Shown here piece by piece: positions 9,009 to 17,482 of a stretch of 64,000 nt of DNA (position 1 is its first letter; every line of letters begins with the position of its first letter). The position numbers and the translations under genes were made by a program. Below the pieces are notes generated by a model. That model was not told the DNA's origin and searched no databases. It saw only the letters and a program-made list of their open reading frames with translations. This DNA comes from Rubellicoccus peritrichatus. GTDB lineage: Bacteria > Verrucomicrobiota > Verrucomicrobiia > Opitutales > Cerasicoccaceae. The DNA is taken from the NCBI RefSeq assembly GCF_033100135.1, contig NZ_CP136920.1, positions 3,157,001 through 3,221,000 of the forward strand, in the 5' to 3' direction.

Positions 9009-12000
9009 TTAAAATCGAGCGTATATGCGTCGAAGCGATCATACTGGCCAACCACGGCCCAGATTTCATTGATGCGGTAAATCACACGAATGGTATCCCG
9101 ACCGCCTTCTGAAATGTCTTCAGCGATGAAGACTTGCAGTCGATCATCAAGTGGGTCAACGAGGCCAAGGTCTACGAGGATGGTATTGCCAACAAAGACA
9201 CCGAGGCCAGCAAGCCGGCTTTGACTCGACCGAGAATTGTCGTCCGGGATTTGCCCCGCTGTAACCATTAACAGGATGTCGCCTGCTTCCAGACTTGGGG
9301 TTGATGAAAAAGCAAGCTGAGGATCGTCCGGTGTTCCGGTTAATCGCATGGTCAAGTCGTAGCCATAGGCGCGACTGGTGGCGGTGACATCCAACTGTGG
9401 CTGGTAAGGGTCATCCTGGGTCACTGTGACTGTTCCGTTTTGCACTCGAAAGTTGGCGAAGGGGAACATGACAATGCCCTTGCTGATACTGGCTTGTCCA
9501 AAGGCAAAGGGTTCACGCATGCGTCCGCTCAGGTCAAAGTCCGCAGTGACCTTACCTTCGAAGACAGGGGTTCTGACACGTAGAAAATCACTACCGATGA
9601 TTTTTACATCCAGACGCCAGCGGGACATGGGTTCGTCCTCAACGGAGAAGTAGGGGAAGCGCCGATTAGGGTCACTACTTGGGCCACCGCCACTTTGGCT
9701 GAATGCAGTAAGGTCGATCGTGTAAAAGCTCTCATTGAGTTCGATTGTACCGCCCAGTGTGGTTGAGCCGTTATCATCTGTCGTTAACGTGAGATCTGGA
9801 GTGCCACGCATGATCAAACCTGGTGATCGGACAAAAGGAATATTTTCCCCTTGGATGGTCAGATCGTAATCCGGTTTTTCGAGATTCTGAATACCGACGG
9901 TTCCACCTATGGCAACTTCCCTTCCTCCAATGCTCGCTTTGGCGGTATTGATGGTCAGAGTGGTGTTTCGCAGTTCAAGGTCGGCTACAATTCCGCTGAG
10001 TGCCCCCACTGGTTGTATTGGACGCGTTTCGACATCCTCGATTTGAAGTTTACCGTTCCAGTCAAATCCTGGATTGATTTCGCCAATGAGTGATATGGTG
10101 CCATTGCTGCGAATGACGGTTGGCAACAATTCTTCAAAGGCGGAAACCGGGACGTCCTGGAAATCGAGTCGTGCGGTTAGTTTTTCCAGGTCCGGCACTT
10201 CGCTTGATGTTGCAAGATTCCTCCATTGTTCCGTGCTCATGGGAAGCGTCGCTGTGGCTTCCAGTGGATGTTCGGCAATTACGAGTCCCAGTTGTTCCAC
10301 TTGAATCTGATCTGGTTGAAAAGTCATGGAAACTACAGCCTGACTGACGTCGGGGATTTGACCGAGATCGCTGCTATCGTCAAAAGAAATACTGTCGAAG
10401 CCTGCTTTAAGAAAACCTTTGGGCGCAATGAGCGAACCATTCAGGACGAGATCAAGATATGGAGCCGATACTTTGGCGCCGCTTTGACCCTCCAGCCAAC
10501 TCCAGATTGCTGTCGCACCTGGTTTGGCCGTTAACTGAAAGTCCATCGACTCATCGGGTTCAAGGATGATAATCTCTGGTTTCGTTGGGTCCAGTTCGAT
10601 CGGCATCGTGCCTTTGCCCTGTAAAAGCATTTGATCATCCTGCGATGCTTCCAGATTTTCGATGCGGATGGTTTGTCCATCACTCAGGAGTTTCAGGTCG
10701 ATTTGGAAAGGGACTTGATTGCTTGGTCCGCCAAGAATCTTTGCATCGAGATCAAAGGTCATCGGCCCTTCATTCCATTCTGCGTTCAAAGAAAATTGAT
10801 TGAGGTCGGATGGAAAGGGAAGGGGAGCCTCAAGGAAAAGTCCGAGCCAGATGGCACTGACATTAGAGGCGGATATCATTGCCTTTCCTTGCCTTGGCCA
10901 ATCGAGAGAACAATCCGCTTCAAAATGTCCTCCTTCGGAACCATCCAGACTAAGCCTGGAAACCCTCAGTTCGCTTTCTTCCGTCACTTGTATTTCAAAG
11001 GGCTGCTGCAAAGTTAAATCAGCGTAGTTTTCGACTTTAATAAGCGCTTCCTTGATTTCAGCAGTTTTAATCGCATTTCCCAGGTCGGCTGAGGCGTTGA
11101 GTGTGAAGGCGACCGCATTGGCGTCGCCTTTTATATCTATATTGGAAAAGCGAAGCGCTTCCGCTGTCCAGTTGAGGTCACAGTTAAAGCTGTCCTGACC
11201 GATTTTGAGGTCTGTTAAGCTGGTCTCACCAGAGTGCCTGAGCTGATCAAATGGACCACTGGCTTTCGCGTTGAATTTTAGGCTGGTGTAAGTGGCACCA
11301 GTCAGTCCCAGGCTTTCAGCGAGCAACAGTCCGATATTACCATCCGCAGTTGCAGCTTCCAATTCTTGGCTCTCCAGATTTGCTTTCGCATCGAGTTTGA
11401 TGCGCGAACCGTCCTCGGTTGATGCGATGATTTCATTAAAGACCAATAAGGGCCAATCCAGTGAGCTTTTGCCATCGATTTCGGCAGAGGGATATTGCGC
11501 ATAAACCAATCCGCAGGTGTTCCAATCGGCATGGATCAGTGGTAATTCTTCTCCTCGATTTTTGACTGTGATGTCTGCATTGAAAGTACCCTTGAGGGGT
11601 AGGAGCTTTTGTTGATTGAAGTTCGCATCAATGGTCAATTGCGCGTCAGGAACATCCGCGAGGTTATCGAACGTGATGCTGATCGGATTTGAAAGTTGGG
11701 CATTGAGCCAGCCGCCATGCGCTTCCAGTGATTCGATGGTTACGGATTGCAGGTCACCAGATGCATCTACTTGAGCATGTAGCGTTGGATAATCTTCTGA
11801 CTCATCAGCTTCAGGCTCTACATCAGCAACCAGTTGAACCGCATACTTTGAATCTGCCCAGGTTGCTTTGAAATGGACCACAGGTTGCTCGTAATCATCA
11901 TGCAGATCTATCAGCTCTTCAGGAATGGTAATAGTGTTTGAAGTGAGCTCTGCGGTAAGCGGGATAAGCCCTCCATCATTCCAGTGAGCGTTGAAAAGGA

Positions 12001-12730
12001 TTTTAGCTTTCTTGCGAATGATTCCACCAGAGATATCCAGTTGCGTTGGTTTTACAGTGATTCCAGCTATCGTTTCCGGCACTATTTCATTTGGCGCGAT
12101 TTTGAGGTCGAGTACCCGAGTTTGTGCATTTTGCTCTGGCGAGAGCATGAGTTCGATTTGGATGGGATCATCGAGATTGGGCAGAATGGCTTTTAAGTTT
12201 ATTTGCCAGAAGGCCAAGCTGGCCTGGGGGACTTTGATTCGAAAACCGTGCTGTTGATAATGAAGATTGGTAACAGTGATGGATTCAAACCAATCGCTGG
12301 CGAGTACGCCGAGATCGTTATACTCACGAGCAAGTTCAGGCAGATTTGTTGGTTGGTCTACTTTGCCTAATGTTGTTTTTGCTGAAGTGCCTCCAGACTC
12401 AATAATGTTTACATCGGAAACCACAATCGATGGTGCGAATTTCCCCAGAATACGAGCTAGGAGAATTACTGGGGGAGAAGGGGCCTCGATGCGCTTGACC
12501 GTTGCATTCAAGTTTTCTCCATCATCATAGCGGACATCGTTAAAAGCAATCGTTCCAAAGGACAAGGTTTCATGGCTGCCAATCTCAACATCATATTGCC
12601 TGGCAAGGTCTGCCGCCACCGAACCAATCCACCAAGGCGATGAGAAGAGCGCTGCCACTGCGATAATCGCAAGCGTCATCCCAAGAAGCAGGGTGATCGC
12701 AAAGACTTTTTTCGCTATTTTGAGCGGCAT
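8987..12730 (-). CDS. tamB: TamB-like translocation and assembly module protein (DUF490)
   Basis: This 1247-residue AsmA/TamB-family protein has one N-terminal transmembrane helix (about 9-31, ITLLLGMTLAIIAVAALF) anchoring it to the inner membrane, followed by a very long beta-rich periplasmic region. The C-terminal 350 residues match the DUF490/TamB domain, including FLRVRTPVFEGKVTADFDLSG and the SLEAGDILLMVTAGQIP segment near the end. TamB forms a hydrophobic groove spanning the periplasm, with roles in outer-membrane protein assembly and phospholipid transport. It is co-directional with and overlaps tamA, so the two are probably made as a pair. The central region is poorly conserved in the family, as expected. 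Confidence 0.9.
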   Translation of the reverse strand: MPLKIAKKVFAITLLLGMTLAIIAVAALFSSPWWIGSVAADLARQYDVEIGSHETLSFGTIAFNDVRYDDGENLNATVKRIEAPSPPVILLARILGKFAPSIVVSDVNIIESGGTSAKTTLGKVDQPTNLPELAREYNDLGVLASDWFESITVTNLHYQQHGFRIKVPQASLAFWQINLKAILPNLDDPIQIELMLSPEQNAQTRVLDLKIAPNEIVPETIAGITVKPTQLDISGGIIRKKAKILFNAHWNDGGLIPLTAELTSNTITIPEELIDLHDDYEQPVVHFKATWADSKYAVQLVADVEPEADESEDYPTLHAQVDASGDLQSVTIESLEAHGGWLNAQLSNPISITFDNLADVPDAQLTIDANFNQQKLLPLKGTFNADITVKNRGEELPLIHADWNTCGLVYAQYPSAEIDGKSSLDWPLLVFNEIIASTEDGSRIKLDAKANLESQELEAATADGNIGLLLAESLGLTGATYTSLKFNAKASGPFDQLRHSGETSLTDLKIGQDSFNCDLNWTAEALRFSNIDIKGDANAVAFTLNASADLGNAIKTAEIKEALIKVENYADLTLQQPFEIQVTEESELRVSRLSLDGSEGGHFEADCSLDWPRQGKAMISASNVSAIWLGLFLEAPLPFPSDLNQFSLNAEWNEGPMTFDLDAKILGGPSNQVPFQIDLKLLSDGQTIRIENLEASQDDQMLLQGKGTMPIELDPTKPEIIILEPDESMDFQLTAKPGATAIWSWLEGQSGAKVSAPYLDLVLNGSLIAPKGFLKAGFDSISFDDSSDLGQIPDVSQAVVSMTFQPDQIQVEQLGLVIAEHPLEATATLPMSTEQWRNLATSSEVPDLEKLTARLDFQDVPVSAFEELLPTVIRSNGTISLIGEINPGFDWNGKLQIEDVETRPIQPVGALSGIVADLELRNTTLTINTAKASIGGREVAIGGTVGIQNLEKPDYDLTIQGENIPFVRSPGLIMRGTPDLTLTTDDNGSTTLGGTIELNESFYTIDLTAFSQSGGGPSSDPNRRFPYFSVEDEPMSRWRLDVKIIGSDFLRVRTPVFEGKVTADFDLSGRMREPFAFGQASISKGIVMFPFANFRVQNGTVTVTQDDPYQPQLDVTATSRAYGYDLTMRLTGTPDDPQLAFSSTPSLEAGDILLMVTAGQIPDDNSRSSQSRLAGLGVFVGNTILVDLGLVDPLDDRLQVFIAEDISEGGRDTIRVIYRINEIWAVVGQYDRFDAYTLDFKWTIYEE

Positions 12731-12805
12731 GCGCTGTTGTGTTGGATTCGATGTAAGATTGTATTCCAGCCTGTATCTAGACTATCGAGAATGAAAGAGG
12801 GTATG

Positions 12806-12977
12806 GAGTAAGAAGTAAGAAGGTGGAAGTGAGAAGGCAGAAGTCGGGAACGACCTTTTCTTTCTGTCAAATTTTACCTAATTGAAAAATACTTTTCTAA
12901 CTCCAAGTTGTTGATTACCATGCATTAAGCTTTGCCGTTTTGCCTCAGCCTTCTGACTTCTTCCTTCTCACTTCTAA
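12806..12977. repeat. Inverted arrangement of AGAAG/CTTCT-rich repeat
   Basis: The left copy (12806-12845: AAGAAGGTGGAAGTGAGAAGG and AAGAAGTC-type words) and the right copy (12944-12977: CTTCTGACTTCTTCC then TTCTCACTTC) are imperfect reverse complements flanking about 100 bp upstream of dnaX. Related CTTCT words recur at 23970-23990 and 40559-40592. This looks like a small dispersed intergenic element of the genome. It occupies the divergent tamB/dnaX promoter region, so promoters must lie close to or within it. Confidence 0.5.
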
Positions 12978-13008
12978 TTTAAGTTGAATCTTCCTTGGGC
13001 GGGATTCA

Positions 13009-14166
13009 ATGTCCATCCCATTCATGGCAGAGGGGTATCAAGTCATAGCGCGCCGTTGGCGTCCCAAGCAGTTCGATGAGCTGGTGGGGCAGGAGCATAT
13101 TGTTCGCACGTTGAAGAATGCGATTGCGACTGATCGGATTGCGCATGCTTACCTGTTTGTTGGTCCACGTGGGACGGGAAAGACCACCACGGCTCGTATT
13201 TTTGCCAAGGCCTTGAATGCGGAAGGCGGTCCTAATGCGACTCCCGATGACTCCAGTGAAGTTGCCCAGGCAATCATGGATGGCTCATGCATGGATGTGA
13301 TCGAGATCGATGGTGCCAGTAACAATAGCGTCGACGATATCCGGTCTTTACGTGAAGAGTGTCAGTATTCCCCGTCGCAGTGCCAGTTTAAGGTCTACAT
13401 TATCGACGAGGTTCACATGCTTTCAAATAATGCATGGAATGCGCTTCTTAAGACACTGGAAGAACCTCCACCGCATGTGAAATTTATCTTTGCTACGACT
13501 GAGGCCCACAAGGTTCTGCCAACGGTGGTTTCACGTTGTCAGCGATTTGAGTTTCGTCCGATTCCCAACGATAAAATCGTTACCAAACTCAGTGAGATTG
13601 CCTCAGCCGATCAAATCGAGATTGATGCCGCCGCATTAAAGTCAGTTGCTCGTATGGCTGATGGTGGAATGCGGGATGCACAGAGCATTCTTGATCAGCT
13701 CATTTCTTTTTGCGGCAACAACATTTCCGAGAGTGATGTTCTTGATGTTTACGGTCTGGCGGCCGAGAGCACCTTGGAGGAGTTTGCTGGTGCGCTTGCC
13801 TCTGCCGATTACCAAAAGCTTTTTGCATTGATTGAGAGTATTGCCGGAGACGGGCGAGACCTTTATCGAGTTCTTCAGGATATCCAGTCTAAAATTCGTG
13901 GTTATCTCGTTGCTGCGATTCAGAATGGAGGACAAACCGAGGTCCAGGGTTCAAGTCTGACTGCAGAGGCCCTGACTCGCATGCTGGAGGCATTGCAGGC
14001 ATCTGAAAGTGCAGTTCGCCAGGGGCTTTCCCAACGTGTTAATTTCGAAGTCGCACTTCTAAGAGCTGTGGATCAAAGCCGCACACGCGCCATAGATTCC
14101 GTCATTACTCAACTAACGGCAATTGCAGCCGGCCTCCCCGAGGAAGCCGGCCAAAAAAAAATCTGA
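13009..14166 (+). CDS. dnaX: DNA polymerase III subunit gamma (short dnaX product)
   Basis: This is the AAA+ clamp-loader ATPase of the replicative polymerase. Motifs seen are Walker A GPRGTGKT (52-59), Walker [10 protein letters not shown] (130-138), [14 protein letters not shown] (141-154) and the SRC arginine-finger motif (175-177). The zinc module normally inserted after the ALN segment (four Cys) is replaced by a cysteine-poor stretch at 70-92, so no zinc is expected. An ATG at 13024 ([12 protein letters not shown]) is an alternative start closer to the family consensus. The zero frame ends at TGA 14164-14166 immediately after a run of nine adenines. The continuing frame encodes a further tail (next entries), so this is the truncated gamma-like product. 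Confidence 0.93.
   Translation: MSIPFMAEGYQVIARRWRPKQFDELVGQEHIVRTLKNAIATDRIAHAYLFVGPRGTGKTTTARIFAKALNAEGGPNATPDDSSEVAQAIMDGSCMDVIEIDGASNNSVDDIRSLREECQYSPSQCQFKVYIIDEVHMLSNNAWNALLKTLEEPPPHVKFIFATTEAHKVLPTVVSRCQRFEFRPIPNDKIVTKLSEIASADQIEIDAAALKSVARMADGGMRDAQSILDQLISFCGNNISESDVLDVYGLAAESTLEEFAGALASADYQKLFALIESIAGDGRDLYRVLQDIQSKIRGYLVAAIQNGGQTEVQGSSLTAEALTRMLEALQASESAVRQGLSQRVNFEVALLRAVDQSRTRAIDSVITQLTAIAAGLPEEAGQKKI
14153..14161 (+). promoter_or_regulatory. A9 slippage site in dnaX
   Basis: Nine consecutive adenines lie 2 bases before the zero-frame stop codon. Loss of one A (or gain of two) during transcription, or a +1 ribosomal shift, places the ribosome in the frame that stays open to 14491. 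That yields a 493-residue protein instead of 385. A -1 shift would stop soon, at 14172-14174. Thermus thermophilus dnaX is the known precedent for transcriptional slippage on an A9 run giving tau and gamma. A sequencing error in the homopolymer is the main alternative. Confidence 0.6.
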
Positions 14167-14491
14167 ACCCGTAAGGCCACAAGCTCCGGCTGCACCTGTT
14201 TCCCAAGTTCAGGAGCGCAAAGAGCAAGGTGGACCAAGGCCCATTAGCGCGAAGTCTGAACCAAAGGCATCAGTAGCTGTTGAACAGTCGAAGTCAGATG
14301 TTTCCAAGGATGAGAAGAAGCCTACAGAGGATGAAGCCCCTGCGAAAACCAACTCGGGTACCACACGCAAATTCTTTCCGCGCTCAGAAGAGTTTGAAAA
14401 AGCGAAGCAATCGATTCCTGCCGAGACTCATAAGCGTTTGAGTGACCTGCTTCGGGCAGACTTTAAATATCTAGAAGAAATAGGCGAGTGA
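14162..14491 (+). CDS. dnaX: Second-frame C-terminal tail of dnaX (tau-like form)
   Basis: Downstream of the A9 run this frame encodes about 109 residues: a Pro/Ala/Lys/Glu-rich linker ([15 protein letters not shown] ...) and a compact end ([13 protein letters not shown] ... [17 protein letters not shown]). The layout resembles the flexible linker and C-terminal segment that distinguish tau from gamma. The only upstream in-frame start candidate is TTG 14123, inside the dnaX coding region and without a Shine-Dalgarno, so independent translation is unlikely. The tail ends 33 bp before the convergent recQ stop. It is best read as the 3' part of one gene expressed by frameshifting, or disrupted by an indel. 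Confidence 0.65.
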   Translation, partial: SEPVRPQAPAAPVSQVQERKEQGGPRPISAKSEPKASVAVEQSKSDVSKDEKKPTEDEAPAKTNSGTTRKFFPRSEEFEKAKQSIPAETHKRLSDLLRADFKYLEEIGE

Positions 14492-14524
14492 TTTGGTATT
14501 GAGCTGCAGTTTCTCGATTCAAGA

Positions 14525-16621
14525 TCAGGTATTTTGTGAGGCGATGACTTCGAGAAACGCTGGCAAAATAGTTTCTGCTTTTGCGGGCCCTATGCCCTTA
14601 ATATTCATGGCTGCTTCAACGTTTTCAGGTTTTAGGTCAGCCAGTTGGGCGAGAACCTTGTTGGGAAAAATTGTGTAGGCCGGAACATTGCCACGGTCGC
14701 GGCGGATGCGGTCGCGTAAGCGAACTAATTGTTGGTATAATCCTGTATCAGTGGCGGTCTGTTCCTGTTTGCTTTTTTGATTTTTGGCTCCAGCCATTTT
14801 CGTTAAGGGCCATTCAAAGAGTACCTCGATTTCTCCATACATGACTCGGGCTCCTTGTTCGGTAAGACCCAGCAATGGATACTCACCATCGATCAATTCG
14901 ACCAAGCCTGCGTCTTCCATCGCATTGAATAAAAGGCCGACAAATTTTGAGCCCGAATCTTTTAGGATTCCATAAGTGCTTAGCTGATCCAAGCCGGCAC
15001 GTAGAAGCTTTTCATCTTTGCTGCCAAGGACACACTGCTGGATACGAGTCTTGCCATAGCGCGGTTCCCATTCATAGCGACTCCTCCTTTGCGACATTCG
15101 AGCCACACCACTCAACGCTTTTTGCAAAGTTGCTAGTTCGTCAAAGCTCAGACTGCGTGCATTGCTTTCTTTGGCACATTCGTCACAGCGTCCGCAGTCT
15201 TTTATTTCCGATTCACCAAAGTATTCGAGTATCCAGGATTGCCGACAACTACGGGCATAGGCCATCTGGACGATCGCCTTGAGCTTGGCATCGTCCCGGC
15301 GTTTTTTCTCAATCAAGTCAGCCTCTGGCAGATCAATTGCGTTATGGTGCAGGCCTGCCTGGAGGATTTTTGTACCTTTCATTTGTTTCCCCGGAACATC
15401 AAATCTGTCGATGTAACCATGTTTCCTGAGGTGGCCGAGTGCAGTATGCACCGCCATCATGTTGATTTTGCCTGGCATGGCTTCCGTGATCTCATCGACG
15501 GGCAGAAACATTTCCATGTCTTTATTTACCCGCGATCGTACAAATTGGTAGACACTGCGAATCAGGGAAATATCAGGATTTGCTCCTTCGATGAAGAATT
15601 CCTGTATTCGTTTGTCGGCATACATGAACAACATTTCGCAATGAGCGGCTTTACCATCACGTCCGGCGCGTCCCGCCTCTTGATAGAATGCCTCAACGCT
15701 GCCTGGCATTTCATAATGGCAAACAAAACGAATATCAGCTCGGTCAATACCCATTCCGAACGCACTGGTCGCTACGGCAACGGGCGATTGGCCTGTAACA
15801 AATGTATTCTGGGCGGATTCGCGGAGTGATGCTGGCATTCCTGCATGGTAAACGACATGGGGGATACTATCGATCTTCAATCCTGCAGAAACTGCCTCAA
15901 CACTCTTTCGAGTCGCACAGTAAATGATTCCGGTTCGATATCTTTCGATGAGTTTTCGGATGCGTAGTTCCTTATCAACCTTGCGTTCGATTTTGCGGAC
16001 ATGAAAAGTGAGGTTAGGGCGGGCAAATCCTGCGACGAAGATCTCTGGCTTCTCCAATCGAAGATTTTGAACAATATCTTCGCGTACCTCTGGCGTTGCT
16101 GTGGCAGTGAATGCCGTGCAAAGCGGACGTCCTATCTTGTCCAACGCTTCGCCAATCCGTTGGTAATCCGGGCGGAAATCGTGTCCCCATTGGCTGATGC
16201 AATGGGCTTCGTCGATAGCGAGCATGGCAATGGGGGTTCCCTCCAGCGAAGATAAAAAGGATTCTGCACGAAAGCGCTCCGGAGAAATATAAACGAGTTT
16301 GAGCGCCCCGGAACGCATCTGGCCGAGAACGGATCTCTGTTCCGGCCATCCCTGGGAGCTGTTTATCATGCCAGCTGCGATTCCCCGGGCCTGAAGTGCA
16401 TCAACCTGGTCTTTCATCAAGGCGATCAGCGGTGAGACGACCAAAGTCACGCCTTCCATCAGCAAAGCCGGCAATTGGTAGCAAAGGCTTTTGCCACCAC
16501 CTGTCGGCATGATGACGAGCGTGTTTTTGCGATTCAGTATGGACGCGACGATCGAATCTTGAGGATGACGAAAGTCCTCATGTCCAAAATACCGTTTCAA
16601 TGCCTCACGCGCTTGTTCCAC
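14525..16621 (-). CDS. recQ: ATP-dependent DNA helicase RecQ
   Basis: This 698-residue 3'-5' superfamily 2 helicase acts in recombination and restart of damaged replication forks. Walker A is MPTGGGKS (38-45) and the DEAH box IDEAHCISQWGHDFRPDY starts near 136. The helicase C domain carries GRAGRDG. The RecQ zinc-binding domain has SCRQSWILEYFGE ... DCGRCDEC. A winged-helix domain follows (around 490-590), then an HRDC domain (about 615-695, LYQQLVRLRDRIRRDRGNVPAYTIF). All parts of the RecQ architecture are present. The gene runs convergently with dnaX and divergently from the two-component genes. Confidence 0.95.
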   Translation of the reverse strand: MEQAREALKRYFGHEDFRHPQDSIVASILNRKNTLVIMPTGGGKSLCYQLPALLMEGVTLVVSPLIALMKDQVDALQARGIAAGMINSSQGWPEQRSVLGQMRSGALKLVYISPERFRAESFLSSLEGTPIAMLAIDEAHCISQWGHDFRPDYQRIGEALDKIGRPLCTAFTATATPEVREDIVQNLRLEKPEIFVAGFARPNLTFHVRKIERKVDKELRIRKLIERYRTGIIYCATRKSVEAVSAGLKIDSIPHVVYHAGMPASLRESAQNTFVTGQSPVAVATSAFGMGIDRADIRFVCHYEMPGSVEAFYQEAGRAGRDGKAAHCEMLFMYADKRIQEFFIEGANPDISLIRSVYQFVRSRVNKDMEMFLPVDEITEAMPGKINMMAVHTALGHLRKHGYIDRFDVPGKQMKGTKILQAGLHHNAIDLPEADLIEKKRRDDAKLKAIVQMAYARSCRQSWILEYFGESEIKDCGRCDECAKESNARSLSFDELATLQKALSGVARMSQRRSRYEWEPRYGKTRIQQCVLGSKDEKLLRAGLDQLSTYGILKDSGSKFVGLLFNAMEDAGLVELIDGEYPLLGLTEQGARVMYGEIEVLFEWPLTKMAGAKNQKSKQEQTATDTGLYQQLVRLRDRIRRDRGNVPAYTIFPNKVLAQLADLKPENVEAAMNIKGIGPAKAETILPAFLEVIASQNT

Positions 16622-16754
16622 TTAGGGGATGGAATGTCATCTTTGCTCAAAGCCAAGATTCTTTTCTTCAGTGGTTTGGATTCTGGAGTAAATGGGTGGC
16701 GATTTTCATAATAGCTAGATATTTCTTCATTTAATGCTATTTTTTATCAATAAA

Positions 16755-16787
16755 TTCATGTAGGATTCATGTAGCATCAGTTATTAT
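16755..16787 (+). promoter_or_regulatory. OmpR-type direct-repeat box and -10 element
   Basis: TTCATGTAG occurs at 16755-16763 and again at 16766-16774, an exact 9-bp direct repeat with an 11-bp period. That is the usual geometry for tandem binding of OmpR/PhoB-family winged-helix regulators. A near-consensus -10 (TATTAT, 16782-16787) follows 7 bp after the second copy and 10 bp before the regulator ATG, so the boxes sit where a -35 would be. This suggests positive autoregulation with an almost leaderless mRNA. It is inferred from layout only. Confidence 0.55.
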
Positions 16788-16797
16788 AGCTCTCAAC

Positions 16798-17454
16798 ATG
16801 AAGATTTTAATAGTTGAAGATAATGATCGCTTACGGAAATCACTTCTGGATTACATCCGGGATGAAGGCTACGCTGCTGATGCTGCTGCAAATGGAGAAG
16901 AGGGCCTCTACAAGGCTTTGAATTGGGATTATGACTTAATCGTCCTGGATGTGATGCTGCCTAAACTTGATGGATGGCAAGTGATGGAGGAATTGCGTAA
17001 ATCGAATAGAGATATGCCGGTAATCATGTTAACCGCTCGTGATCAGGTCGCTGATCGAGTGAAAGGGCTTAACTTTGGTGCCGATGACTACATGGTGAAG
17101 CCTTTTGAGATGGATGAGCTCATTGCGCGGATTGGAGCTGTCCTTAGGCGCAATAAAGGGACAGTGAATCCACTTATCAAAGTGGGCACTATTGAAATGA
17201 ATACAGCTGCCCGCACGGTACACAATAATGGTCAGTTACAGCAAATCACGGCTCGAGAATACGCGTTGCTTGAAATATTGATGACCCATCAAGGCGAAGT
17301 CGTGTCTCGCGACTACATATACGAGCACTTATTTGACGAAAGAGACGAATCTATCTCCAACATGCTGGATGTCTATATTTACAAGCTGCGGCAAAAGTTC
17401 GGCAAAAATTATCTTCAGACTCGTAGAGGCATGGGCTATATATTTGCGGCATAA
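16798..17454 (+). CDS. OmpR-family response regulator
   Basis: This 218-residue two-component regulator has a receiver domain at 1-115: acidic pocket E7/D8, phosphoacceptor D51 (LIVLDVMLPKLDGW), T79 and K101 (VKPF). A C-terminal winged-helix DNA-binding domain follows (about 125-216, ending RRGMGYIFAA). It lies 28 bp upstream of a histidine kinase gene and is its obvious partner. The domain order and length are typical of the QseB/PmrA/CusR type. A direct repeat just upstream suggests autoregulation. The second kinase downstream carries a decayed copy of this gene's 3' end. Confidence 0.93.
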   Translation: MKILIVEDNDRLRKSLLDYIRDEGYAADAAANGEEGLYKALNWDYDLIVLDVMLPKLDGWQVMEELRKSNRDMPVIMLTARDQVADRVKGLNFGADDYMVKPFEMDELIARIGAVLRRNKGTVNPLIKVGTIEMNTAARTVHNNGQLQQITAREYALLEILMTHQGEVVSRDYIYEHLFDERDESISNMLDVYIYKLRQKFGKNYLQTRRGMGYIFAA

Positions 17455-17482
17455 GTATGTTTAAACATAACTACATCACCTA

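Noticed and set aside
14123-14491. Independent gene starting at TTG 14123
   Set aside because: The start is inside dnaX without a Shine-Dalgarno, and the A9 tract explains the frame as a dnaX tail.
15239-15829. Plus-strand ORF of 196 aa inside recQ
   Set aside because: The opposite strand carries all RecQ domains; this frame has no motif.
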